From assembly GCA_963732415.1 (NCBI GenBank), contig CAVSZK010000017.1:1-64000 (forward strand): a DNA stretch of 64,000 nt. Reading direction: 5' to 3'. Below are positions 16,124 through 25,897 of the stretch, piece after piece. Source of the DNA: RPQJ01 sp963732415 (GTDB lineage: Bacteria; Pseudomonadota; Gammaproteobacteria; Steroidobacterales; Steroidobacteraceae). The notes under the pieces were generated by a model. The model was not told the origin of the DNA. It saw only the letters and a program-made list of their open reading frames with translations, and searched no databases. A program made the translations under genes and the position numbers. Position 1 is the stretch's first letter; each line of letters starts with the position of its first letter.

Positions 16124-16296
16124 CCACGCACTCCGCACCGGAAATCCACAGCTTGCTAACGGCCTGTGCACAAGCCCGCCGGCCCGTCCATCTACACGAC
16201 ACGGATACCAGGTCGCCAGCACATGGAACTTGGCGGCACCAACGACAGTCACAATCCGAGGTTCCGCGGCGCCTGCCCGGGACTCGTGGGGTTGCC

Positions 16297-16305
16297 TGCT
16301 AGACT
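16297..16305 (+). promoter_or_regulatory. Possible extended -10 promoter of degQ
   Basis: TG-C-TAGACT (TAGACT at 16300-16305) resembles an extended -10 element 45 bases before the degQ ATG. No clear -35 is visible. Since DegQ/DegP genes are often under sigmaE, another promoter could exist. Confidence 0.3.
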
Positions 16306-16349
16306 CGCGGCCCCATCGACTCACCATGAACAACCCGCAGGAATCCCGC

Positions 16350-17684
<1,335 letters not shown>

Positions 17685-17688
17685 GCCG

Positions 17689-18630
17689 ATGACAGGACAG
17701 CGGATCTGCATCCTCGGGGGTACGGGCTTCATTGGCCGTGCCCTGGTTTCCCGCCTCGCGGCCGATGGCCACGCTGTCGAGATCCTGACACGCGACCGGC
17801 CCGGCAATCGCGACCTGCTGGTGCTGCCCACGGTGCGGCTCGTGTCGGCGGACGTGCACGACCCCGCCGCGCTCGAGCGCGCGTTCGCCGGCTGCGACGT
17901 GGTCGTGAACCTGGTCGGTATCCTGAACGAGCGCCGGCTCGGGCACGGCAAGGGCGTGGAGTTCCGCCGCGTGCACACGGAACTGCCGATGAAGGTGGTC
18001 CGCGCCTGCCGCGCCGCGGGTGTCCGGCGTTACTTGCACATGAGCGGCCTGAAGGCCGATTCGCAGCGCGGCCCCAGCCACTACCTCAAGTCCAAGGGCG
18101 AGGCCGAGGACTTCATCCGCCGCGAGTGCGCCGACGGCAGCCCCGATTTCGTGATCTTCCAGCCATCAGTGGTATTCGGACCCGGTGACGAGTTCATCAA
18201 CAAGTTCGCGGCGATGCTGCCGATCGTTCCCGGCGTGATGCCGCTCGCCTGCGCGGACGCCCAGTTCGCGCCCGTGTACGTGGGTGACGTGGTCGAGGCG
18301 TTCGCGCGCTGCATCGAGCGCCGTGACGTTGCCGGACAGACCTTCCAGCTCTGCGGGCCGGAAGTGCACACGCTGGGCGGAATCGTGCGCGACACTGCCG
18401 CTGCGCTGGGGCTGCGACGCTGGGTCCTGCCGCTACCCCAGCCCGTGTCGAGGCTGCAGGCGGCAATAATGGACTACGTCCCTGGCAAGCCGTTCTCGAC
18501 CGACAACTACCTTTCGGCCACGCTCGACTCGGTCTGCGATTGCGACGGCCTTGCGGCGCTCGGAATCGAGCGTACGTCGATGCGCGGCGTAGTTCCCGCG
18601 TACCTCCGCGCCAACTCAGGGCGCGCCTGA
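17689..18630 (+). CDS. NDUFA9-like NAD(P)-dependent epimerase/oxidoreductase
   Basis: 313 residues, atypical short-chain dehydrogenase. Nucleotide-binding motif GGTGFIG at residues 9-15. A conserved VVNLVGIL strand, the YLHMSGLKAD segment and the PSVVFGPGD motif are all typical of the complex I NDUFA9-like (SDR_a5) family. Many bacterial members act in quinone or lipid metabolism, but the reaction is not fixed. No signal peptide. It follows degQ by 4 bases. Confidence 0.85.
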   Translation: MTGQRICILGGTGFIGRALVSRLAADGHAVEILTRDRPGNRDLLVLPTVRLVSADVHDPAALERAFAGCDVVVNLVGILNERRLGHGKGVEFRRVHTELPMKVVRACRAAGVRRYLHMSGLKADSQRGPSHYLKSKGEAEDFIRRECADGSPDFVIFQPSVVFGPGDEFINKFAAMLPIVPGVMPLACADAQFAPVYVGDVVEAFARCIERRDVAGQTFQLCGPEVHTLGGIVRDTAAALGLRRWVLPLPQPVSRLQAAIMDYVPGKPFSTDNYLSATLDSVCDCDGLAALGIERTSMRGVVPAYLRANSGRA

Positions 18631-18672
18631 CGACGGCACCCGGCCGAGGTACACATTCGCAGAGGGCGACAA

Positions 18673-19692
18673 CTATCGGCGGTCGCACACGGCAGCGTGG
18701 CGTTCGGCGAAAGGCAGTTTCGCAAGCTGCTCTGCACGAACGTAGAACACCGGCATCGATCCCGCGGCGGCGAGTTCCCGCTCCAGTCCCGGTACGCAGC
18801 CTCGGTAGGTGGCCACTGACGCAAGGCTCGCGTTGTCCAGCGGCCGCGCGAACCAGTCGTCGTAGCCGGAATAACCACCCCACCGCTGCCGCAGGCCCTG
18901 GTAGGAGTACTTGAGGAAGCCGAATACGCGGTTCTTCTCCACTCGCTTCTCCGCCGGCGGTTGGTCGCCGCGGTAGAGGCGCTCCAGGCTCTCGCGCGCG
19001 TCGCCCAGCAGCGCCACGAACTGCGCGTGCCGGCTGCGCGATGCCTCGTACGCCTCGAGCTGCCGCTGCTCACCCCGCGACTCCAGCCATCGGCGCAGGC
19101 CCGCATCCTCCACGACGCTGGCGAATGCCTCGTTGAATCCGCTGTCACCGGCGACGTACAGCCGTTCGTGCGCGAGCTCGTGGAATATGGTCCCGACCAG
19201 CCGCGTCTCCCGCCAGCCGATCATCGTGCTCGGCAGCGGGTCCGGCAGGTGGCCGAGCGTCGAGTAGGCTGCAACACCTTCGACGATTACGTCGTCACCG
19301 CGGGCTGCGAGCTTCCACGCGAATGCGTTGGCATCGGCCTCGTGGAAATACCCTCGATAACTCACGCAGCCGGCAATCGGAAAGCACCAGCGCAGCGGGC
19401 GCAGCGAGAACTCCGGGGTAGCGACCACGTTCCAGAGCACATATTCGCGCCCGATGTCCGCGTACCTGGTGTAGCTGCGGCTGTCCGGCAGCTCGAGTTC
19501 GCTCACCGCGAATGCGCGTACCTGGACGGCAAGCTCCAGCTTCCCGCGCGTCGCCTCGGTCGTCGCCGGGTCGGCGATGACGGCGTCGATCGGTCGGCTC
19601 TTCGCCATGACGTCGAGTTGTCCCGTCGCCGCCTGCATCACGTAGCAACCGGAAAGCGTGCACGCGAGGCCGCAGGCCAGCAGGCTGCGCAC
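18673..19692 (-). CDS. Putative lipoprotein aminopeptidase (gluzincin, COG4324-like)
   Basis: About 339 residues from GTG 19692. Starting there gives a clean lipoprotein signal (RSLLACGLACTLSGC). The metalloprotease site is HELAHERLYVAGDSGFNEAFA: an HExxH zinc motif followed by a downstream Glu as third ligand. Other conserved parts are YVLWNVVATPEFSLRP and RGYFHEADANAFAW, typical of the predicted aminopeptidase family. It should be anchored in the envelope. The open frame extends to an ATG at 19758 that overlaps the divergent cca start codon; that would add 22 charged residues before the signal peptide, so I prefer the later start. Confidence 0.85.
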   Translation of the reverse strand: MRSLLACGLACTLSGCYVMQAATGQLDVMAKSRPIDAVIADPATTEATRGKLELAVQVRAFAVSELELPDSRSYTRYADIGREYVLWNVVATPEFSLRPLRWCFPIAGCVSYRGYFHEADANAFAWKLAARGDDVIVEGVAAYSTLGHLPDPLPSTMIGWRETRLVGTIFHELAHERLYVAGDSGFNEAFASVVEDAGLRRWLESRGEQRQLEAYEASRSRHAQFVALLGDARESLERLYRGDQPPAEKRVEKNRVFGFLKYSYQGLRQRWGGYSGYDDWFARPLDNASLASVATYRGCVPGLERELAAAGSMPVFYVRAEQLAKLPFAERHAAVCDRR

Positions 19693-19756
19693 CAGCCAGC
19701 GAGCGCCGCCTTCCCCGGCTCGCCGGCGCGTGTCGCATTCCGCTACGATGCACTGC

Positions 19757-20980
19757 ATGAAAATCTTCCTGGTCGGTGGCGCGGTCCGCGACCGCCTGCT
19801 CGGCCGACAACCCCACGAGCACGATTACGTCGTCGTCGGCGCGACGCCTGGCGAGTTGATCGCACTCGGCTATCGGCCGGTGGGCAAGGACTTCCCGGTC
19901 TTCCTGCACCCGACGACAGGCGAACAGTACGCGCTCGCGCGCACTGAGCGAAAGACCGGCCGGGGCTACTACGGGTTCGAGACTCGCTTTTCGCCGGACG
20001 TGACGCTCGAGGACGACCTCGGCCGGCGCGACCTCACGATCAATGCAATAGCGCAGGACGACGACGGGACGCTGGTGGATCCGCACGGCGGGCGTGGCGA
20101 CATCGAAGCCAGGGTGCTGCGCCACGTGTCCGCAGCCTTCGTCGAAGACCCGCTGCGAGTACTGAGAGTTGCGCGGTTCGCCGCGCGCTTTGCCCCGCTC
20201 GGCTTCAGCGTCGCGCCGGAGACGATGGAACTGTTGCGGGGCATCGTCTCGAGCGGCGAAATGGCGGCGCTGGTGCCGGAGCGTGTCTGGGTGGAAACCG
20301 AGAGAGCGCTCGGGGAGGAGCGGCCGTCCGTGTACTTCGAGGTACTGCGCGAGTGCGGCGCACTCGCAGCCGTGTTTCCCGAGGTCGCCGCGCTCGACGG
20401 CGTGCCACAACCCGCAAAGTGGCATCCGGAAATCGACACCGGGGTGCACACCATGCAGGCGCTCGAGGTCGCGGCGAGCCTCTCGCCCGACACCACGGTG
20501 CGCTTCGCCGCGGTGGTGCACGACCTCGGCAAGGGACTGACGCCGCGCGAGCAGTGGCCGCGCCACCTGGGTCACGAGGAAGCCGGTGCCACGCTGATCG
20601 AAGCAGTCTGCGCGCGGCTCAAGGTCCCGAACGAGCACCGTGACCTCGCGGTACTCGTGGCGCGGCACCACGCGAAGGTGCATCGGGCGGCCGAGCTGCG
20701 CCCCGTCACGATGCTCGAGCTGCTCGAGGCAACGGACGCGTTCCGTCGGGCAGAACGATTCGACCGGCTGCTGCTCGCCTGCGAGGCGGACGCACGCGGG
20801 CGCGGCCCCGACCTGCGGGCGGCACCATATCCGCAGGCGGGCCTGCTGCGGCGCGCTCGAGATGCCGCGGCGCGCGTGCGCCTCGAGCCGGAATTCCTCG
20901 CCGGCAGCACGGGCCCCGTCATTGCGGAGCGAATGCGCGCGACCCGGGTGGAGGCGATTCGCGAGGCGCTTGCCGCCTGA
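19757..20980 (+). CDS. cca: CCA tRNA nucleotidyltransferase, multifunctional (HD domain)
   Basis: 407 residues. Adds or repairs the 3' CCA of tRNAs. GGAVRD at residues 7-12 is followed by EHDYVVVG, where the first acid of the usual DxD metal motif is Glu. The RRDLTINAIA motif and the helical tRNA-binding region follow. An HD phosphohydrolase domain lies in the C-terminal half (VVHDLGKG, HEEAGATLIEAVCARL), as in E. coli Cca with phosphatase and phosphodiesterase activity. The tRNA gene in this window encodes CCA already, so here the enzyme is probably for repair. It is divergent from the peptidase gene. Confidence 0.95.
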   Translation: MKIFLVGGAVRDRLLGRQPHEHDYVVVGATPGELIALGYRPVGKDFPVFLHPTTGEQYALARTERKTGRGYYGFETRFSPDVTLEDDLGRRDLTINAIAQDDDGTLVDPHGGRGDIEARVLRHVSAAFVEDPLRVLRVARFAARFAPLGFSVAPETMELLRGIVSSGEMAALVPERVWVETERALGEERPSVYFEVLRECGALAAVFPEVAALDGVPQPAKWHPEIDTGVHTMQALEVAASLSPDTTVRFAAVVHDLGKGLTPREQWPRHLGHEEAGATLIEAVCARLKVPNEHRDLAVLVARHHAKVHRAAELRPVTMLELLEATDAFRRAERFDRLLLACEADARGRGPDLRAAPYPQAGLLRRARDAAARVRLEPEFLAGSTGPVIAERMRATRVEAIREALAA

Positions 20981-20989
20981 GCAGCGCGC

Positions 20990-21787
20990 TCAGGCGAAAT
21001 GCCAGACGATCAGCGCCGCGATCGCGAGCCGGTAGATCGTGAACGGCAGCAGCCCGATGCGCTCGATAAAGCGGATCAACAGGTGGATACACGCGAGCCC
21101 GGACAGCGCCGAAAAAAGAACGCCGATCGCCATCGGCGGCCAGCCGACGACAGCGTCGGAGGTGGCGAGCTTCAAGCCCTCGTAGCAGCCAGCGGCCGTG
21201 ATTCCCGGAATCGCGAGCAGGAACGAAAAACGCGCGGCGCCCGATCGTGCCAGCCCGACGGCGCGTCCGGCGGTGATCGTAATCCCCGAGCGCGACGTGC
21301 CCGGCATCAGCGCCAGTGCCTGTGCGCAACCGATGGCGACCGCCTGCGGCCAGGTGAGCGAGTATTCGTTACGTGTGCCACTGGACAGGCGGTCGGCCGC
21401 GTACATCAGCAGGCCGAAGAACGACAGCGTTCCCGCCACGAACAGTGGGGAGCGCAGGTGCGCCTCGATAGTGTCACCTAACGCGAGGCCCGCGAGACCA
21501 ACCGGGATCGTGCCGACCAGCACCTGCCAGGCGAGGCGGCTGTCGTCAGTGTGCTGACGCTGGAAGACCGACCCGAACCACGCCACTGTCATCGCCACGA
21601 TTTCGCGCCGGAAATACACCAGCAGCGCGATCAGCGTGCCCACGTGTACCGCGACGTCGAAGGCCAGGCCCTGGTCGGCCCAGCCGAAAAAGTGCGGGAT
21701 CAGTATCAGGTGTCCCGAGCTCGAGATCGGCAGGAACTCGGAGAGTCCCTGCACTACGGCAAGGACGATGGCGTGCAGAGGATCCAT
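20990..21787 (-). CDS. uppP: Undecaprenyl-diphosphatase UppP (BacA)
   Basis: 265 residues. An inner-membrane enzyme that recycles undecaprenyl pyrophosphate for cell-wall synthesis; overexpression gives bacitracin resistance. Signatures: VVQGLSEFLPISSSGHL at the N terminus (the E-x-x-P-S-S-G-H box) and PGTSRSGITITAG (phosphatase Arg/Ser motif). About eight hydrophobic spans. Start: ATG 21787 gives the usual MDPLHAI N terminus; a GTG at 21793 would overlap the region just after the midA stop. It lies 6 bases downstream of midA. Confidence 0.96.
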   Translation of the reverse strand: MDPLHAIVLAVVQGLSEFLPISSSGHLILIPHFFGWADQGLAFDVAVHVGTLIALLVYFRREIVAMTVAWFGSVFQRQHTDDSRLAWQVLVGTIPVGLAGLALGDTIEAHLRSPLFVAGTLSFFGLLMYAADRLSSGTRNEYSLTWPQAVAIGCAQALALMPGTSRSGITITAGRAVGLARSGAARFSFLLAIPGITAAGCYEGLKLATSDAVVGWPPMAIGVLFSALSGLACIHLLIRFIERIGLLPFTIYRLAIAALIVWHFA

Positions 21788-21793
21788 GTTCAC

Positions 21794-22972
21794 CTACAGC
21801 GTGTGGCGGAAATCTCGCACGGCGAATCCGCGAAGGGGCGCATCGTAACCTTTCGCAAGCCCGATCACCTTGAAGCGCTCGCCCATTTCGCCCGGAAGCG
21901 TGAGCACCATCGCCTGGCGGGTCAGGTTGACCCGCTGCACGGGGTCGAGACCGGCGACGCCCTGCAGGCAGCCGTCGAGGTCGTTGCCGATCAGGAAATG
22001 CGCCTGCGTCGTGTACCCGACGACGTCGAGACCCGCGTCCGCCGCTGCCTCCGCGACCGCGGTGAAGTCCACCCAGGCGGTGATGTCCTGCAGGCCCGGC
22101 CGCGTGAATGGATCGTCGTTGAAGCGGTGACGGAAATGGCAGAGCAGCGTGCCGGCGCTGCGCTCGGCCGTGTAGAACTCGCGTCGCGGCAGGCCGTAGT
22201 CCACCAGCAGCACCACGCCCCGCGCCAGCGCGCCTGCGATGGCCGCAAGCCAAGCCGCGAGACCCGTGTTGACCTCCGAGACGTAGCCGTCAGGCCAGTC
22301 CGCGCCGCACTCGCGGCGGATCGCCTCGACTGCGGAGCCGAGCTCGGGACCGGCGGGCGCCTCGGCCCACTGGAAGCCGTTCGCGCCCACTACGACGCCG
22401 AGCGCCCGGACCTCACCACCGCGCCAGGCGAACCGATCGACCGGCAGCGCATCGAGCACCTCGTTGGCGATGACCACGCCCTCGAAACCCTCGGGCAGGC
22501 GATCCAGCCACTCGACCCGCTCGAGCAGGTGCGGCACGGTCGCGGCCAGTGTCGAGCGCTGCCGGGCGCGCAGGTCGGCGCTCAAGTCGAGGATCCGGTA
22601 GCGCACGGGCAGTGTGCCAAGTGAATCCAGCTCGGCCAGCATGGCCGCAGCCATCGCCCCCGACCCCGCGCCGAGTTCGAGCACCTCGCCGCCCGGTCCG
22701 GCGAGCACCTCCGCGCACTGCCGCGCCATGCAGCGGCTGAACACCGGCGCGACCTCGGGCGCAGTGACGAAGTCACCGCCCTCACCGAGCTTGCGCGCGC
22801 CGGCGCTGTAGTAACCCAGCCCCGGCTCATAGAGGGCCATTTCCATGTATCGCGCAAAGCTGATCCAGCCACCCGCGTCGACAATGGCTGCGCGGATCCG
22901 CCCCGACAGGCGCTCTCCGTGCTCGATCTCATCGGCAGTAAGGCCCGGCAGTTCCCCCTGCCCGCCCATCAA
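21794..22972 (-). CDS. SAM-dependent methyltransferase, MidA/NDUFAF7 family
   Basis: 392 residues. Family signatures are SFARYMEMALYEPGLGYYSAG near the N terminus, GDFVTAPEVAPVFSRCMARQ, and LELGAGSGAMAAAMLAEL (SAM-binding loop). Then come VIANEVLDALPVDRF and LLVDYGLPRREFY. In mitochondria the homologue dimethylates an arginine of complex I; bacterial targets are uncertain. Predicted cytosolic. It directly precedes uppP with a 6-base gap. The start near 22972 is shared with the divergent region before the pteridine reductase gene. Confidence 0.9.
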   Translation of the reverse strand: MMGGQGELPGLTADEIEHGERLSGRIRAAIVDAGGWISFARYMEMALYEPGLGYYSAGARKLGEGGDFVTAPEVAPVFSRCMARQCAEVLAGPGGEVLELGAGSGAMAAAMLAELDSLGTLPVRYRILDLSADLRARQRSTLAATVPHLLERVEWLDRLPEGFEGVVIANEVLDALPVDRFAWRGGEVRALGVVVGANGFQWAEAPAGPELGSAVEAIRRECGADWPDGYVSEVNTGLAAWLAAIAGALARGVVLLVDYGLPRREFYTAERSAGTLLCHFRHRFNDDPFTRPGLQDITAWVDFTAVAEAAADAGLDVVGYTTQAHFLIGNDLDGCLQGVAGLDPVQRVNLTRQAMVLTLPGEMGERFKVIGLAKGYDAPLRGFAVRDFRHTL

Positions 22973-23022
22973 TGCTCGCCCGTTGGCGCGACAGCGCCGG
23001 CGGTCTCCGGTATCGTCGAAAC

Positions 23023-23769
23023 ATGCAGACAGCAGCTCCGCTCGCCGGTCGTTGCGTACTCGTCACCGGAGGCGCGAAGCGCCTCGGCGCGGCAATCGCG
23101 CGTCACTGCCACGAGGCCGGTGCCAACCTGGTCGTGCACTACCATCGCTCGCGTCCGGCGGCCGATGCGCTGGTGGCCGACCTGAATTCGAGGCGCGCAG
23201 GCTCCGCTATCGCCGCCTGCGCCGACCTGCACGACGTCGAGCGCCTTCCACACCTGGTGACGGCGGCGCTGGACGGATTCGGCCGGCTCGATGTCCTGGT
23301 AAACAACGCCTCCACGTTCTACCCGACACCCGTCGGGACGATAACCGTCGCGCAGTTCGACGACCTGGTCGGCACCAACCTGCGCGCACCGCTGTTCCTG
23401 TCCCAGGCCGCGGCTCCGGCACTCAGGGCCTCGCAGGGCCTGATCCTGAACATGGTGGACATCCACGGCAGGCGCCCGCTCAAGCAGCATCCCGTGTACT
23501 CGGCCGCAAAGGCCGGACTGATGATGCTTACGAAGTCGCTGGCCCGCGAGTTGGGACCAGACGTGCGCGTGAATGGCATCGCCCCAGGCCCGGTGCTGTG
23601 GCCCGAGCGAGACCTCGACCCGGCACTCAAGGACGAGATCATTGCAAGGACGGCGCTGAAACGCAGTGGCTCGCCGGACGACATTGCCCGCACTGCGCTC
23701 TACCTTGCCACCGAGGCGCCGTACGTCACCGGGCAGGTGATCACGGTGGATGGCGGTCGCAGCCTCTGA
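23023..23769 (+). CDS. Pteridine reductase / short-chain dehydrogenase (PTR1/FolM-like)
   Basis: 248 residues. Classical SDR with cofactor motif TGGAKRLGAAIA (about 15-26), which is characteristic of pteridine reductases rather than general SDRs. Further features are NNAS, the catalytic Tyr-Lys in YSAAKAG, and the PVLWPE segment after the catalytic strand. Likely reduces dihydropterins or dihydrofolate with NADPH. It faces folK and folB, with its stop 33 bases from that of folK, consistent with a role in folate or pterin metabolism. The ATG at 23023 is the start that gives the normal short N terminus. Confidence 0.88.
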   Translation: MQTAAPLAGRCVLVTGGAKRLGAAIARHCHEAGANLVVHYHRSRPAADALVADLNSRRAGSAIAACADLHDVERLPHLVTAALDGFGRLDVLVNNASTFYPTPVGTITVAQFDDLVGTNLRAPLFLSQAAAPALRASQGLILNMVDIHGRRPLKQHPVYSAAKAGLMMLTKSLARELGPDVRVNGIAPGPVLWPERDLDPALKDEIIARTALKRSGSPDDIARTALYLATEAPYVTGQVITVDGGRSL

Positions 23770-23801
23770 AGGGCAACTTGCCTGCGGCGAAGCCGGCCGA
23801 A

Positions 23802-24308
23802 TCAATTTTCGCCCTGCGCGCGCCACCCCAACTCCACCGACCGCATGTCGTGGGCGCCTCGATCGAAGGCTGACCATAGCTCGGCCATCGAGGCGCCGAT
23901 CACCGGGTGTACGCAGTCCGGTGCGAGCTCCGCCATTGGCCCCAGCATGTAGGCGCGACGCACCAGGTCGGGCCGCGGCAACTTGAGCCCGGGTTCATCG
24001 CACACGAGTTCGCCATAGAGCAGGATGTCGAGGTCCATTGCGCGTGGCGCCCACTTGGGATCGTTGCGGGCGCGCCCGCAGAGGGTTTCGGCCTGGTGCA
24101 GATGGCCGAGCACCTCGTGCACATCGTCGTCGGTCTCGAACCCAAGGACGAGGTTCACGAAATCATCACCTTCGAAACCGATCGCGCGATTTCGATAGGC
24201 GCCTGAGCAACGCAAGAGCGGGTAGTGCCGGGCAAGTTCGTCGAGCGCGCGCCGCAGGTTCGTCACCGGCTCGACATTGCTGCCGGCCGCGACGAAAACC
24301 GCAGTCAC
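23802..24308 (-). CDS. folK: 2-amino-4-hydroxy-6-hydroxymethyldihydropteridine diphosphokinase
   Basis: 168 residues. Transfers pyrophosphate from ATP to 6-hydroxymethyl-dihydropterin in folate synthesis. Motifs: VAAGSNVEPVTNLRRAL (N-terminal), APRAMDLDILLYGE (metal-binding DLDILLY box) and LKLPRPDLVRRAYML, with the expected order and length. The start is GTG 24308, which overlaps the folB stop (GTGA) and has an AAAGG site inside the end of folB. It forms a folB-folK pair with coupled translation. Confidence 0.95.
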   Translation of the reverse strand: MTAVFVAAGSNVEPVTNLRRALDELARHYPLLRCSGAYRNRAIGFEGDDFVNLVLGFETDDDVHEVLGHLHQAETLCGRARNDPKWAPRAMDLDILLYGELVCDEPGLKLPRPDLVRRAYMLGPMAELAPDCVHPVIGASMAELWSAFDRGAHDMRSVELGWRAQGEN

Positions 24309-24709
24309 TTGGAACCTTTGGGCGCTGCGTAGTCCTCGCGCCGTCGCTCGATCAGGATGCCCACGTCGCGTGCGCCGCGGATTGCGCCCTGCTTGTTCAG
24401 CCGTACGCGAACCCACGGCACGTCGAACTCGGTGACGACCAGTTCCGCGACGCGCTCGGCCAGTGTCTCGACCAGCTGGAACTGCGATTCACCGACGAAT
24501 CCCAGCAGCCGCTTCGCGACCCGCTTGTAATCGAGGGTGTCGTCGATCGAGTCCGAGGCCGCCGCGCGGCGGATATCGGTCGCCATCTCCACGTCCAGGA
24601 CGACTTTCTGCTTGACCCGCCGTTCCCAGTCCCAGATGCCGACGATGCAGTCGACCGTAAGGCCTCCCAGGAAGATCACGTCGGTGGAGTTGCTGGTCAT
24701 GGATGTCAT
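24305..24709 (-). CDS. folB: Dihydroneopterin aldolase
   Basis: 134 residues from ATG 24709. Converts dihydroneopterin to 6-hydroxymethyl-dihydropterin. Features: VIFLGGLTVDCIVGIWDWERRVKQ at the N terminus, a conserved Tyr in TLDYKRVAK, FQLVETLAERVAELV, and VRVRLNKQGAIRGARDVGI near the end. Several in-frame starts lie close together (TTG 24727, ATG 24709, ATG 24700). I choose 24709, but 24700 is equally likely. It is coupled to folK. Confidence 0.92.
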   Translation of the reverse strand: MTSMTSNSTDVIFLGGLTVDCIVGIWDWERRVKQKVVLDVEMATDIRRAAASDSIDDTLDYKRVAKRLLGFVGESQFQLVETLAERVAELVVTEFDVPWVRVRLNKQGAIRGARDVGILIERRREDYAAPKGSK

Positions 24710-24759
24710 GGGCGGTATCGTCGGCAATGGCGGAAGGATGGAAGGGTCGGCGCTGGTGC

Positions 24760-25788
24760 TCAGGACTGCAAGCCTGCCGCCGGCGGCACCAGCTCGCTCA
24801 TCGACCAGCGCGCGCGTGCCGATATGGCCAGGTCACCCCGCTGTCCGGCCGAGAGGCGCAGGTGCCCAAGCAGCGCGATCATCGCGGCATTGTCCGTGCA
24901 GAATTCGGGGCGCGGGTACGCAACGCGGACTCCGTGGCGCTCGCCCATCGCCAGCATGCGGGCCCGCAGGCGGCGGTTGGCGCCAACGCCACCGGCAACC
25001 ACCAGCGTCCGCGCATCGGTTGCCTCGATGGCGCGTTTCGACTTCATCACCAGCGTATCCACGACCGCCTCCTCGAACGCGAGCGCGGCGTCGGCACGGG
25101 TCTGATCGTCCAGGGTCCTGCCGCGCAGCGCCACGACCACCGCGGTCTTGAGCCCGCTGAAGCTGAAGTCCAGTCCGGGCCGCTCGGTCATCGGCCGCGG
25201 GAAATTGAACACTCCGGGCCGACCGCGCTCCGCGAGCGCCGCAAGCTGCGGGCCACCCGGGTAACCGAGCCCCAGCAGTTTCGCGGTCTTGTCGAAGGCC
25301 TCGCCGGCAGCATCGTCCAGCGAGCTGCCCAGGACCTCGTACTGGCCGACCCCGCGCACGAACGCGAGCAGCGTGTGCCCACCGGAGACCAGCAACGCCA
25401 GGAACGGGAATTCCGGCGGGTCGGGCTCCAGCAGCGGCGCGAGCAGGTGGCCTTCCATGTGGTGGACGCCAATGCAGGGAACCTTCCAGGCATAAGCCAG
25501 GCTGCGGGCCACCGAGGACCCGACCAGCAGCGCCCCCGCGAGGCCCGGCCCCGTGGTACAGGCGATACCGTCGATGGCCCTTGCGCCGCCGCTGGATTCC
25601 ACCACTTTCTTCAACAGGGGCAATAACTTGCGCAAGTGATCACGCGATGCCAGCTCGGGCACGACCCCGCCGTATATCGAGTGCAGGTCGACCTGGCTGT
25701 ACAGCTCATGGTCAAGCAGTCCCGCGGCGCCGTCGTAGACCGCCACGGCCGTCTCGTCACAGGAGGTTTCCAGCCCAAGGACCCGCAT
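24760..25788 (-). CDS. tsaD: tRNA N6-adenosine threonylcarbamoyltransferase TsaD
   Basis: 342 residues. With TsaB and TsaE it transfers the threonylcarbamoyl group to A37 of ANN-decoding tRNAs (t6A). Signatures: VLGLETSCDETAVAVYD at the N terminus, ASRDHLRKLLPL, the GVHHMEGHLLAP metal motif, LVSGGHTLL and GVGANRRLRARM. Start: ATG 25788 directly precedes the conserved MRVLGLETS; a TTG 9 bases upstream is less likely. It is divergent from rpsU, the common bacterial layout beside the macromolecular synthesis operon. Confidence 0.96.
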   Translation of the reverse strand: MRVLGLETSCDETAVAVYDGAAGLLDHELYSQVDLHSIYGGVVPELASRDHLRKLLPLLKKVVESSGGARAIDGIACTTGPGLAGALLVGSSVARSLAYAWKVPCIGVHHMEGHLLAPLLEPDPPEFPFLALLVSGGHTLLAFVRGVGQYEVLGSSLDDAAGEAFDKTAKLLGLGYPGGPQLAALAERGRPGVFNFPRPMTERPGLDFSFSGLKTAVVVALRGRTLDDQTRADAALAFEEAVVDTLVMKSKRAIEATDARTLVVAGGVGANRRLRARMLAMGERHGVRVAYPRPEFCTDNAAMIALLGHLRLSAGQRGDLAISARARWSMSELVPPAAGLQS

Positions 25789-25791
25789 GTT

Positions 25792-25820
25792 TTGCAATTC
25801 CCGCCCACGCTCTCTAAAAT
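25792..25820 (+). promoter_or_regulatory. Promoter of rpsU-yqeY-dnaG-rpoD
   Basis: TTGCAA (25792-25797) and TAAAAT (25815-25820) are exactly 17 bases apart, matching sigma70 at 4 of 6 and 5 of 6 positions. It lies about 75 bases before the rpsU ATG, in the short divergent gap with tsaD. This is the best promoter in the window. Confidence 0.65.
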
Positions 25821-25897
25821 TCGCGGTCCTTTTTCCCGGCAGCGAGACCCTTGGGTCCCGGTCGGGTACCTAGATCCGACCGATCGACGAGGTTTCG

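Larger units (their letters stand above)
15765..16349. other. nrdJ-degQ divergent control region (585 bases, no gene)
   Basis: This gap holds two NrdR-box-like palindromes (15929, 16108), a C-tract that reads as G7-A-G6 on the minus strand (15965-15978) and an AT-rich island (about 16010-16040). Two DnaA-box-like 9-mers lie at 16142-16150 (7 of 9) and 16165-16173 (8 of 9). Minus-strand TTGCTT (16043-16048) and TATATA (16019-16024), 18 bases apart, are a possible nrdJ promoter. A short frame at 16037 (39 codons) has no ribosome binding site and is not called. I see no cobalamin riboswitch, but cannot exclude one by eye. Confidence 0.7.

Noticed and set aside
16037..16156. Small open frame of 39 codons before degQ
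   Set aside because: No ribosome binding site, no domain, and it covers the NrdR-like palindrome. Probably chance.
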